This document shows positions 1-7,208 of a stretch of 64,000 nucleotides of DNA, piece by piece. Source of the DNA: an uncultured Coriobacteriaceae bacterium (GTDB lineage Bacteria; Actinomycetota; Coriobacteriia; Coriobacteriales; Eggerthellaceae); assembly GCA_937937585.1 (NCBI GenBank), contig CALDCB010000012.1, forward strand, positions 214,587-278,586, read 5' to 3'. How positions within the stretch are numbered: position 1 is the stretch's first letter; the number at the start of each line of letters is the position of its first letter. Both the position numbers and the translations under genes were made by a program. The notes beneath the pieces are model-generated. The model worked only from the letters and a program-made list of their open reading frames with translations. It made no database searches and was not told where the DNA came from.

Positions 1-142
1 GAACGGTGGCGCCGATCTCGGCCTCGAGTTGCTGCATGCTTTTCGACAAGGCCTGCGGCGAAACGAAGAACCTGCTTGCGGTCTTCGATATAGAGTTGGT
101 TTGGTTGATGTCGCGCAGATAGCGCAGCTGATCAAGCCTCAT
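1..142 (-). CDS. LysR-family transcriptional regulator (N-terminal fragment, cut by window edge)
   Basis: Reading the complement from the ATG at 142 gives MRLDQLRYLRDINQTNSISK followed by TASRFFVSPQALSKSMQQLEAE. This is the classic LysR winged-helix start: an 'L..L..I...NSIS.AA..L..SQ..LS..I..LE' pattern, with the recognition helix around FVSPQALSKSMQQLE. A purine-rich ribosome-binding stretch (GGGGAAGGGG) lies just upstream of the ATG. Only about 47 residues are inside the window, so the effector domain cannot be seen. It is transcribed divergently from the phosphodiesterase-like gene at 430, the usual geometry for a LysR regulator and its target. The shared 287-bp intergenic region contains two strong dyads. 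I infer, but cannot prove, that it regulates the 430-4709 genes. Confidence 0.8.
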   Translation of the reverse strand, partial: MRLDQLRYLRDINQTNSISKTASRFFVSPQALSKSMQQLEAEIGATV

Positions 143-429
143 AGCGCCCCTTCCCCAAGCGTTGAGACAACTGTTGGCTTAAGCCAACACCTCTCATTCA
201 AAAATTGAGAGGTGTATCATTAATCCAGATTGTACGGCATAAATGATGGTAATAACAGCAGGAAAGAGGCTATATGATAGGGGTACAACCAATCGTTGAT
301 AGGTGATTCAATAACCGAAACCCATTGCTTATTCTCAACCCACTCCCCGCAAAGTAAAGTTGAAACATCGGTTAGGCGGTACGGCTTGTGCCGCTATTCG
401 AATCGCATAGCGCGAAAGGAGAGAGGGAT
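143..429. promoter_or_regulatory. Divergent control region with two overlapping dyads
   Basis: No gene lies here. A perfect 18-bp palindrome, TGTTGGCTTAAGCCAACA, occupies 172-189. It overlaps a second inverted repeat with 10-bp perfect arms, ACACCTCTCA (187-196) and TGAGAGGTGT (206-215), separated by 9 bases. Neither arm is followed by a T-run, so they look like protein-binding operators rather than a terminator. A -10-like TATGAT is at 273-278 with no good -35, as expected of an activator-dependent promoter. LysR proteins typically bind such dyads between divergent genes. Confidence 0.6.
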
Positions 430-2499
430 ATGACCAAAGCAACTAAGGTCGCAGTGCTTGGCGTTGACGCAATGGACCCCAGGCTCACCCGTAAGTACGT
501 TGACATGGGCATCATGCCCAACACGAAGAAGATCCTCGAGATGGGCGCTGCCCGTCAGGACCTCATGCTCTTGGGCGCACTGCCTACGGTAACCCCGCCG
601 CAGTGGACCACCCTTGCAACGGGTGCTTACCCCGAGACCCATGGCATCACCGCTTTCTATCGTCAGGGCGGCGATCTGGACATGGTCAACCTGAACTTCG
701 ACTCTACCAACTGCCATGCAGAGCAGCTGTGGAACGTCACCGCTGAAGCCGGCAAGAAGACGCTTGTTTGGCACTGGCCCGGCAGCGCTTGGCCTCCTTC
801 GAGCGACAGCCCCAACCTCAGCGTTGTTGACGGCACCTCCCCGGGCGGCGTTAACATGTCTTCCGCTCAGGTCGACGGCGAGTACATGGTCATGGCTTCC
901 GAGAAGAACGAAGTCATCGAGTACCGCGCTGGCGCTATGACCGACGCTAAGGTTCCTTGCGTTGTTACCGGTCTTGGCGACGACGACAAGAAGAAGAAGC
1001 AGAAGTCCGGCGGCATGGCTTCCCTCATGCAGCGCAAGATGGACGACGGCTTCCGTCTGTACATCGTCAACCCCCACAAGGACGGTCAGGGCGGCTCCGA
1101 CAAGATTCCTGCCGACGTTGCTTACTCCTCCATCAAGCCTGCTGCCAAGTGGACCATCGACGTCCCGGCAGACGCTAAGGAATTCGTCCTGCTGATGAGC
1201 GGCGGCCTTATCCGTCGTAACTGCCTCATCCTGAAGGGCGAGGACGGCAAGTACGATCACATCGCCATCTACAAGAACAAGCGCGCTGAAGAGCCGTTGG
1301 CTGTCATCCACAACCGCGAGTATGTCCGCGACATCGTTGATGACTGCGTCAAGGGTGACGACATGATCAAGGCTACCCGTGACATGCGCGTTCTCGAGCT
1401 TGCTGAGGACGGCTCCAAGGTTCGCATGTGGGTTTCCGCTTCCATGAACATCGCTGCTGACATGATGTGGTCCCCCAAGAGCCTCTACAAGGAAATCGTC
1501 GAGAACGTCGGCTATCCTTCTCCCTGCTCCACCTTGGGCTTCGGCGACTTCGAGCTCATCTACGACTGCATGCATCAGTGCTGGCAGCACGTTGCCGACT
1601 TCCAGGCCGACGCTCTGTGCTATCTCATGGAGAACGACGGCTACGAGGTTGTCTTCAGCCACTTCCATGCACCCGACCTGCAGAAGCATATGTTCATCCG
1701 CAACCTGAAGAAGGGCACGGAGAACGTCACGCCTGAGCAGTACGAGTTCATCATGCAGGCCATCTACAAGCAGATCGACAACTACTTCGCCAAGTTCATG
1801 CACTTCCTGGACGAGGGTTGGACCTTCTTCATCGTCTCCGACCATGCTCAGGTTTGCCCGAAGTGGGGTCTCCGCGGCCTCGGCGACACTGGCTGCAATG
1901 TCCAGATCATGGAGAAGCTCGGCTACACCGTCCGCGAGGTCAATCCCGAGACCGGCAAGAAGCGTCGTCGTCTCGACTGGACCAAGACCACTGCTGTCGC
2001 TAACCGCGAGATGCACATCTACTTGAACATCAAGGGCCGCAACCAGCACACCTTGGCTGACGGCACCGTCATCGACGGCCTCGTCGATCCCGCCGATCAG
2101 TACGAGCTCGAGGAGCAGATCATCACCGATCTGTACAACATCAAGGACGAGGAGTCCGGCAAGCGCATCATCGCTTGGGCTCTGCGTCGCAAGGATGCTG
2201 TGCCTCTGGGTCTCGGCGGCGAGTACCCCGAGTGCGGCGACATCATCTACTGCATGGCTGAGGGTTACGAGCATGACCATGACGACTCCATGGCTACGTC
2301 CCTCGGTGAGTGCGACACCTCCGCCGGCCCGATCTTCATCGCAGCTGGCCCCGGCATCAAGGAAGGCTGCACCACCAAGCGCGTTATCCGCCAGGTGGAC
2401 GTTGCTCCGACCATCGCAACCTGCATGGGTCTGCGTATGCCGCATGAGTGCGAGGGCGCCCCTGCCTACCAGGTCATCGACCAAGAGGGCGTTTGCTAA
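430..2499 (+). CDS. Alkaline phosphatase superfamily protein (type I phosphodiesterase/nucleotide pyrophosphatase-like), paralog 1
   Basis: A 689-residue enzyme. The start at 430 (MTKATKVAVLG) is preferred over an in-frame ATG at 388 because GAAAGGAGAG sits just upstream. AlkP-superfamily metal and nucleophile residues are all recognisable: Asp13 in GVDAMD, the likely Thr55 nucleophile in PTVTPPQWTTLATG, Asp416/His420 in PDLQKH, Asp471/His472 in SDHA, and a final His near 615-617 in YEHDHDD. The N-terminus runs straight into the first beta strand with no signal peptide, so the protein is predicted to be cytoplasmic. It is the most divergent of three paralogs (others at 2610 and 7209) and carries a private lysine-rich loop, DDDKKKKQK, near residue 180. 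It is divergent from a LysR gene and probably co-transcribed with paralog 2. The family hydrolyses phosphate or sulfate (di)esters; the substrate is unknown. Confidence 0.85.
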   Translation: MTKATKVAVLGVDAMDPRLTRKYVDMGIMPNTKKILEMGAARQDLMLLGALPTVTPPQWTTLATGAYPETHGITAFYRQGGDLDMVNLNFDSTNCHAEQLWNVTAEAGKKTLVWHWPGSAWPPSSDSPNLSVVDGTSPGGVNMSSAQVDGEYMVMASEKNEVIEYRAGAMTDAKVPCVVTGLGDDDKKKKQKSGGMASLMQRKMDDGFRLYIVNPHKDGQGGSDKIPADVAYSSIKPAAKWTIDVPADAKEFVLLMSGGLIRRNCLILKGEDGKYDHIAIYKNKRAEEPLAVIHNREYVRDIVDDCVKGDDMIKATRDMRVLELAEDGSKVRMWVSASMNIAADMMWSPKSLYKEIVENVGYPSPCSTLGFGDFELIYDCMHQCWQHVADFQADALCYLMENDGYEVVFSHFHAPDLQKHMFIRNLKKGTENVTPEQYEFIMQAIYKQIDNYFAKFMHFLDEGWTFFIVSDHAQVCPKWGLRGLGDTGCNVQIMEKLGYTVREVNPETGKKRRRLDWTKTTAVANREMHIYLNIKGRNQHTLADGTVIDGLVDPADQYELEEQIITDLYNIKDEESGKRIIAWALRRKDAVPLGLGGEYPECGDIIYCMAEGYEHDHDDSMATSLGECDTSAGPIFIAAGPGIKEGCTTKRVIRQVDVAPTIATCMGLRMPHECEGAPAYQVIDQEGVC

Positions 2500-2532
2500 A
2501 TAGACTCTAAGGAGTCAGGCCAATAGGCATTT

Positions 2533-2568
2533 ACCGGTGTGCGGGTTCGGGAGGTCCTGCACACCGGT
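2533..2568 (+). other. Intercistronic hairpin between phosphodiesterase paralogs 1 and 2
   Basis: Perfect 10-bp arms ACCGGTGTGC (2533-2542) and GCACACCGGT (2559-2568) flank a 16-base loop; the stem extends inward with one mismatch. No T-run follows, so it is not a standard intrinsic terminator. It could stabilise the upstream mRNA, act as a processing site, or tune the ratio of the two gene products. The downstream ribosome-binding site lies about 30 bases away. Confidence 0.5.
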
Positions 2569-2609
2569 TGCATATAAAGGCAAAGTTTGTACGAAAGGGA
2601 GGGTTTCAC

Positions 2610-4709
2610 ATGCTTCGATCGAAGGGTCTTTCCGAAAAGGTACTGCTTCTGGGCGTCGACGGCCTCGACCCCAAATTCACGCGCGTCATGGTGGACGAGG
2701 GCCATATGCCCAACACCAAGAAGCTCATCGAGCGTGGCTCTGCTCGTCACGACCTTAAGCTTCTGGGCGGCGTGCCCACTATCACCCCGCCGATGTGGAC
2801 CACGTTGGCAACGGGTGCTTATCCTATGACGCATGGCGTCGAGGATTTCAACATCACCAAGAAAGGCGAGCTTGACGTCAACTTCGCCGGCATCTACTCC
2901 ACCAACGTCCATGCCGAGCCGCTGTGGAACGTCACGGCCGAAGCTGGCAAGAAGACGCTTGTTTGGCACTGGCCCGGCGGCGCATGGCCTCCGACCAGCG
3001 ATTCCGAGAACCTGATGGTCGTCGACGGCACCAGCCCGGGCGCTTTGGGCTTCAACTACGCAATGCGCGACGTCGAGGGCGTCATCTTCGCTTCCGAGAA
3101 GGCAACCAAGACCAAGTTCTACTACGGTGCCGCCCAGTTCACTGACGAGCTGACGGGCGACGACAAGGAAGTCAAGCGCTACAAAGCCGCTTACGAATCT
3201 CCTACGCATCAGGATTATTGGGACGAGCTTTGGGAAGAGTTCAAGGCAAGCGTCGGCGAGTTCAACGGCTACGAGGCCAGGCAGGTCATGGACATGCGCA
3301 CTAACATTCTTATGAATGACCGCGCTCAGATGGATGACCTGCACAAGTACCCCGGCAGCCTTACGCTTTCCCAGATCGTCGAGCCCGAGGGTTGGGCAAA
3401 CGCCCCCGAAGGCGCCAAGGAGTTCACGTGGTTCCAGGTTATGGGCCATTTCCCCAAGCCGTGCCTCATTCTGAAGAACGAAGAGGGCAAGTACGACCGC
3501 ATCGCCATTTACGCATCCAAGGATGCCCCCGAGCCCATTCGCGTGGTCAAGGAAGGCGAGTTCGCCGTTAACGTTCCCGATTTCATGCCGCTTCCCACCG
3601 GCCAGCTCGAGAACGTCGTTCGCAACATGCGCATCCTTGAGATCGCAGAAGACGGTTCCAGCCTGCGTGTGTGGTACTCCACCGCATTCTCCGCAGACGA
3701 CAAGCGCGTTTGGTGGCCCGGTTGGGTCTTTGACGAGTGCGTCGGCAAGTTCGGCCCTCCGGTTCCTACGGGCATGATTTCCAACGACTACAAGATCATG
3801 CGCGACTGCAACACTGTTCAATGGCATATTGCAGGCAAGTGGCAGGCTGACTGCATCAACCACATGATCAAGGAGAAGGGCGTCGAGGTTGTCTTCAGCC
3901 ACTATCACTTGGTTGACCTGAGCGGCCATACCTACATGAACGTGCTGAAGGACCGCTACGACAGCCGTTACTCCGAGGAAGAGATCTACCAGCTGGCCAT
4001 TGGCACCTACGAAGCATGCGACGAGTACGTGGGCGAGTTCCTGCACCTGCTGGACGAGGGTTGGACGATCTTCTTGTTCTCCGACCACGGCCTGGTTTGC
4101 CGCACCGGCGATTTCGATCCGCTGATCGGCGACAACTACAACGTGAACGTCGGCGTGCTTAAGCACCTTGGTTACACCGTCATGAAGAAGGACCAGTACG
4201 GCCACGACACCGCCGACATCGATTGGGAGAAGACCCGCGCCGTTCAGACCGGTTCTAACGCCATCTTCGTGAACCTGAAGGGCCGCGATCGCTTCGGCAT
4301 CGTCGACCCCGAGGAGAAGTGGGAGCTCGAGGAGCAGATCATCTCCGACCTGTACAGCTACCGCGATCCGTTCACCAACCATCGCGTTGTGGCATTGGCC
4401 CTTCACAAGAAGGACGCCGTGCTGCTTGGCTTGGGCGGCGACTACACCAGCGGCGACATCGTCTTCTTCGTTGATCAGGCGTACGTCTACGACCATGGCG
4501 AGTCTCTCTCCACGGCCGAGGGTTATGCGAACACCTCCACCAGCCCGATCTTCATCGCAGCTGGCGCCGGCATCAAGGAAGGCTTCGAGATGAAGCTCTA
4601 TCCTCGCGAGGTTGACCTTGCTCCGACGGCCGCAGCTCTTCTGGGCGTGCGTTTCCCCGCCGAGTGCGAGGGCGCTCCGGCCTATACGATCCTTACCGAG
4701 GAGCTGTAA
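2610..4709 (+). CDS. Alkaline phosphatase superfamily protein, paralog 2
   Basis: A 699-residue protein starting MLRSKGLSEKVLLLGVDGLD. The ATG at 2610 follows GAAAGGGAGGG at good spacing. Metal and nucleophile residues are intact: Asp17, likely Thr59 nucleophile in PTITPPMW, Asp436/His440 in VDLSGH, Asp492/His493 in SDHG, and the final His in YDHGES. It has no signal peptide and is predicted to be cytosolic. By eye it matches paralog 3 (7209-9314) at most positions along the full length, including identical C-terminal ends (LTEEL), and matches paralog 1 less closely. Paralog 1 lies 110 bases upstream, and a strong terminator at 4752-4788 separates it from the MFS gene. Codon use is strongly biased (Lys almost always AAG, Asn AAC), as in highly expressed genes. 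The substrate is not deducible from sequence. Confidence 0.85.
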   Translation: MLRSKGLSEKVLLLGVDGLDPKFTRVMVDEGHMPNTKKLIERGSARHDLKLLGGVPTITPPMWTTLATGAYPMTHGVEDFNITKKGELDVNFAGIYSTNVHAEPLWNVTAEAGKKTLVWHWPGGAWPPTSDSENLMVVDGTSPGALGFNYAMRDVEGVIFASEKATKTKFYYGAAQFTDELTGDDKEVKRYKAAYESPTHQDYWDELWEEFKASVGEFNGYEARQVMDMRTNILMNDRAQMDDLHKYPGSLTLSQIVEPEGWANAPEGAKEFTWFQVMGHFPKPCLILKNEEGKYDRIAIYASKDAPEPIRVVKEGEFAVNVPDFMPLPTGQLENVVRNMRILEIAEDGSSLRVWYSTAFSADDKRVWWPGWVFDECVGKFGPPVPTGMISNDYKIMRDCNTVQWHIAGKWQADCINHMIKEKGVEVVFSHYHLVDLSGHTYMNVLKDRYDSRYSEEEIYQLAIGTYEACDEYVGEFLHLLDEGWTIFLFSDHGLVCRTGDFDPLIGDNYNVNVGVLKHLGYTVMKKDQYGHDTADIDWEKTRAVQTGSNAIFVNLKGRDRFGIVDPEEKWELEEQIISDLYSYRDPFTNHRVVALALHKKDAVLLGLGGDYTSGDIVFFVDQAYVYDHGESLSTAEGYANTSTSPIFIAAGAGIKEGFEMKLYPREVDLAPTAAALLGVRFPAECEGAPAYTILTEEL

Positions 4710-4751
4710 CCCGGCTTTGAATCACGAAGTTTGACGGGCAGTTAGCTTTGA

Positions 4752-4788
4752 AGGGTCGCATCGCCACTCGCGGTGCGACCCTCTTTTT
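4752..4788 (+). terminator. Intrinsic terminator after paralog 2
   Basis: Arms AGGGTCGCA (4752-4760) and TGCGACCCT (4774-4782), with further CGC/GCG pairing inside, are followed by CTTTTT. The MFS gene starts only 30 bases later, so it depends on read-through or on a promoter I cannot identify. Confidence 0.85.
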
Positions 4789-4818
4789 GCCCGAAACCGT
4801 ACATGAAAGGAGGGCGCT

Positions 4819-6249
4819 ATGGCCGCGGAAGCTGAAGCGTCTCGTTCAGGGAATCCGTTTTTGGATGCGCCTGAGGCTAAGAAGAAGACGACTTTGAAGG
4901 GCATTTACATTGCTTTGATCGGAGCCGTTTGCTTCATGGCCGTGATCTCGACCATCTTGCCCGTTGCCGCCTTGGAGATCGGCGGTACCGACATCTATGC
5001 ATTCACGTCAACGCTCAACTCTGTAGGCAGCGTCGTATTCATGCCGCTATGGGGCTACATCGTTGCCCGAAAGCCCGCTTGGAAGCGCCAGCTGTTCTGC
5101 GGCTCGATGGTCGTTGGCGTCATTTGCCTTTTGCTATTCGCGACTGCGCAAAGCATGATGCTCGTCATTGTCACGGGACCGTTTTATGGTGCCCTTAGTG
5201 CTGCGGTGTTCGTGTTGAGCTATTCGATGATTCGCGATATGTACGATGTGAAACAGGCCGGCTTGTACCTGGGCTTTTGCGGGGCCATCATGGCGGCTGG
5301 TGCGATTATCGGTCCTTTGATTGCCGGAGTCATCATTCAAGTGGCTGGGTGGCGCTGGGTTTGCCACTTGTTCTGGCCCATCATGCTGGTGGGCACGATG
5401 TTTGTATGGTTCGGTTTGCGTGTTCCCGACGGCCAGGTCGAATATTTGGCGCACAAGGGCGGCTCGTTTGACGCGCTTGGCATGGCAAGTCTTGGCGTGT
5501 GCTTGGGTTCGGTTGCAACCATGCTTTCGCTTGGCGTGAACTACGTTCCCTTCGGTAGCGCGCCTTCTAATGTGATGATAGCGATGGCCGTGGTTGCGGG
5601 CGTTCTTACCGTGTTCGCGATCAAACGCAAGGGAAACGATGCCATTATTCCGATGTCTGCTGTAAAAGACCGCGACACCATGTGCTTCACGTTGGCGAAC
5701 ATCTTCACCAACTTCTCGAATCTCGCTCCGTATTTCTTCTTGCCGACATTCGTGCTGTATGTGATGGGCGCTTCAGCCATCGAGGCTGCGCTTACGATTT
5801 CGGCGTTCACGATCCTGTCGCTGTTCTTGTCTCCGCTGATGGGCAAGCGCATCGGCGTTTCGGGAAATGCGCGCGGCGTTCTGATCTTGGGAACGGTTGC
5901 GCGAATCGTCGTCACGCTTATCTTGCTTGTTGTCTTAGTGCCTTCGGCGAATATCTGGGTGGTTTACGCCGTGTGCCTTTTGGGCGGTGTGGCCAGCGGC
6001 TCGTACGGTGCGGGGCTTTCTGCGGGCCCGCAGATTCAGCTGAAGCCCGAACTGCGCGTGCAAGGCAATTCCGTCATCCAAACGGGTCAGGCGGTTGGCA
6101 ACTCTGTGGGTTTGGCGACGTATACCAGTATCATGGCGATTTTCGGCGTTGCGCAGGGCATGCATATCGCGCTGATCGTTTCGGCTGCGGCTGCGGTTAT
6201 CGCGCTGTTGTGCGTGCTGGGGCTTTCGAAGCCGCATGCGAAGGGATAA
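4819..6249 (+). CDS. MFS transporter, probably DHA2-like
   Basis: A 476-residue multi-membrane protein with a hydrophilic N-terminal tail of about 28 residues (MAAEAEASRSGNPFLDAPEA) followed by roughly 12-14 hydrophobic segments. GWRWVCHLFWPIML after the fifth or sixth helix resembles the WRW motif of drug:H+ antiporter 2 type major facilitator proteins, and SYSMIRDMYDV fits a conserved cytoplasmic loop. The ATG at 4819 is preceded by GAAAGGAGGG. It lies between two of the cytosolic AlkP-superfamily enzymes and next to a TetR regulator. I infer it may import their substrate or export a product; DHA2 members are more often exporters. A hairpin terminator follows at 6288-6322. Codon use is more relaxed (TTG, TTT and GTT common) than in the enzyme genes. 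Confidence 0.8.
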   Translation: MAAEAEASRSGNPFLDAPEAKKKTTLKGIYIALIGAVCFMAVISTILPVAALEIGGTDIYAFTSTLNSVGSVVFMPLWGYIVARKPAWKRQLFCGSMVVGVICLLLFATAQSMMLVIVTGPFYGALSAAVFVLSYSMIRDMYDVKQAGLYLGFCGAIMAAGAIIGPLIAGVIIQVAGWRWVCHLFWPIMLVGTMFVWFGLRVPDGQVEYLAHKGGSFDALGMASLGVCLGSVATMLSLGVNYVPFGSAPSNVMIAMAVVAGVLTVFAIKRKGNDAIIPMSAVKDRDTMCFTLANIFTNFSNLAPYFFLPTFVLYVMGASAIEAALTISAFTILSLFLSPLMGKRIGVSGNARGVLILGTVARIVVTLILLVVLVPSANIWVVYAVCLLGGVASGSYGAGLSAGPQIQLKPELRVQGNSVIQTGQAVGNSVGLATYTSIMAIFGVAQGMHIALIVSAAAAVIALLCVLGLSKPHAKG

Positions 6250-6287
6250 GGCAGGGGGCATCGAGCATTATCGGTTATGTGGAAAAT

Positions 6288-6322
6288 AGCAGGCTGCAGG
6301 GGCTACCTTGCAGCCTGCTTTT
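6288..6322 (+). terminator. Intrinsic terminator after MFS gene
   Basis: Perfect 11-bp arms AGCAGGCTGCA (6288-6298) and TGCAGCCTGCT (6309-6319) with a run of T to 6322. It also lies about 90 bases beyond the end of the convergent TetR gene. Confidence 0.85.
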
Positions 6323-6414
6323 CATGTTCTTACGAGGTTGCGTTTGATGCGGCGTGCGATGTGCGGCAAAGGGGTGTAGCACGTCCTGCGGGGCTTGTGG
6401 CCGCCAACGAGGCG

Positions 6415-6996
6415 CTACGCGATATCGCCGTGGTGTTTCTCGATGCCTTCTGCAACGAGGTAGTTGATGTCGTACAGTAGCTTGATCATGTCGTCGCGAT
6501 CTGCCTCGCGGCCGTTCTGAACCATGGTTTCAAGCAAATGATATTGACCTGCGCACAAGTAGTTGCACATATACCGGTCGTAAACGCTTTTGCTGGGGTG
6601 GATTATCGTGTACGTGCTCACGAAATAGTTGCGGTATCCTTCGGCAAATTGCTTGGAAACGCTTCCGAAAAAGAGGGTTTTCAAGAGTGCTTTGCTGGCA
6701 AGAAGGTAGTCGACCATCGAGGCGGAAATTTGGTAAAGCGCCCCCTCGGCGTTGGCCATCTCTTTACTGTAGGGTGGTTCGGCTATGTTGCGCTGGGTGT
6801 CGCAGAAACGCTCGAAGACATCGTTGAAAACATCGTTAAGAACTTCTTGCTGTTCGAAGTAATGATAGTAGTACGTGCTTCGTCCGACGCTGGCTCGACG
6901 TACGATGTCTAAGATCGATATCTTTTCGAAATCCTTCTCGTTAAGAAGCTCAACCAGCGCGTCTTTGATTTTCTGCTTGGCATTAGTCGTTGCCAT
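6415..6996 (-). CDS. TetR/AcrR-family transcriptional regulator
   Basis: A 193-residue protein starting MATTNAKQKIKDALVELLNE. The N-terminal TetR helix-turn-helix is clear (KISILDIVRRASVGRSTYYYHYF, residues ~26-48), and the C-terminal ligand-binding part is variable. I chose the ATG at 6996 (AGAGG about 5 bases upstream) over an in-frame TTG at 7029 that lacks a ribosome-binding site. It is divergent from AlkP paralog 3, and two palindromes lie between them (7114-7123 and 7138-7161). That layout suggests local control of paralog 3, and possibly of the MFS gene which converges on it. The ligand is unknown. Confidence 0.85.
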   Translation of the reverse strand: MATTNAKQKIKDALVELLNEKDFEKISILDIVRRASVGRSTYYYHYFEQQEVLNDVFNDVFERFCDTQRNIAEPPYSKEMANAEGALYQISASMVDYLLASKALLKTLFFGSVSKQFAEGYRNYFVSTYTIIHPSKSVYDRYMCNYLCAGQYHLLETMVQNGREADRDDMIKLLYDINYLVAEGIEKHHGDIA

Positions 6997-7113
6997 GGTC
7001 CTCTTCTTCCGGTTCTGTATTTTGAGCAATAGTGGACGGGTTGACCATCGGTGAGGCGCATCGTCCCTTATCTACCTTGGAATTCATGCCGACATGGACA
7101 TTTTTGCAAGAAG

Positions 7114-7161
7114 TGTTCGAACAGAAATGCCTCGTTTGCTGATTTCCTGTACGAAATCAGC
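7114..7161. promoter_or_regulatory. Candidate TetR operators upstream of AlkP paralog 3
   Basis: Two dyads sit in the 212-base divergent region. TGTTCGAACA at 7114-7123 is a perfect 10-bp palindrome. At 7138-7161, GCTGATTTC and GAAATCAGC are perfect 9-bp arms around a 6-base centre. The second ends 47 bases before the paralog 3 start codon. This size and symmetry fit TetR operators; binding by the adjacent regulator is inference. Confidence 0.55.
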
Positions 7162-7208
7162 TCGGTAAACTGATGATATCGGTTTCAATCAGGAAAAGGG
7201 AGGGACAT

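Noticed and set aside
394..2484. Long open frame on the minus strand across AlkP paralog 1 (similar ones lie opposite paralogs 2 and 3, pheT, argG and others)
   Set aside because: Translations are Leu/Val/Asp-rich without any domain. They arise because strong codon bias removes stop codons from the complement; no ribosome-binding sites or promoters fit.
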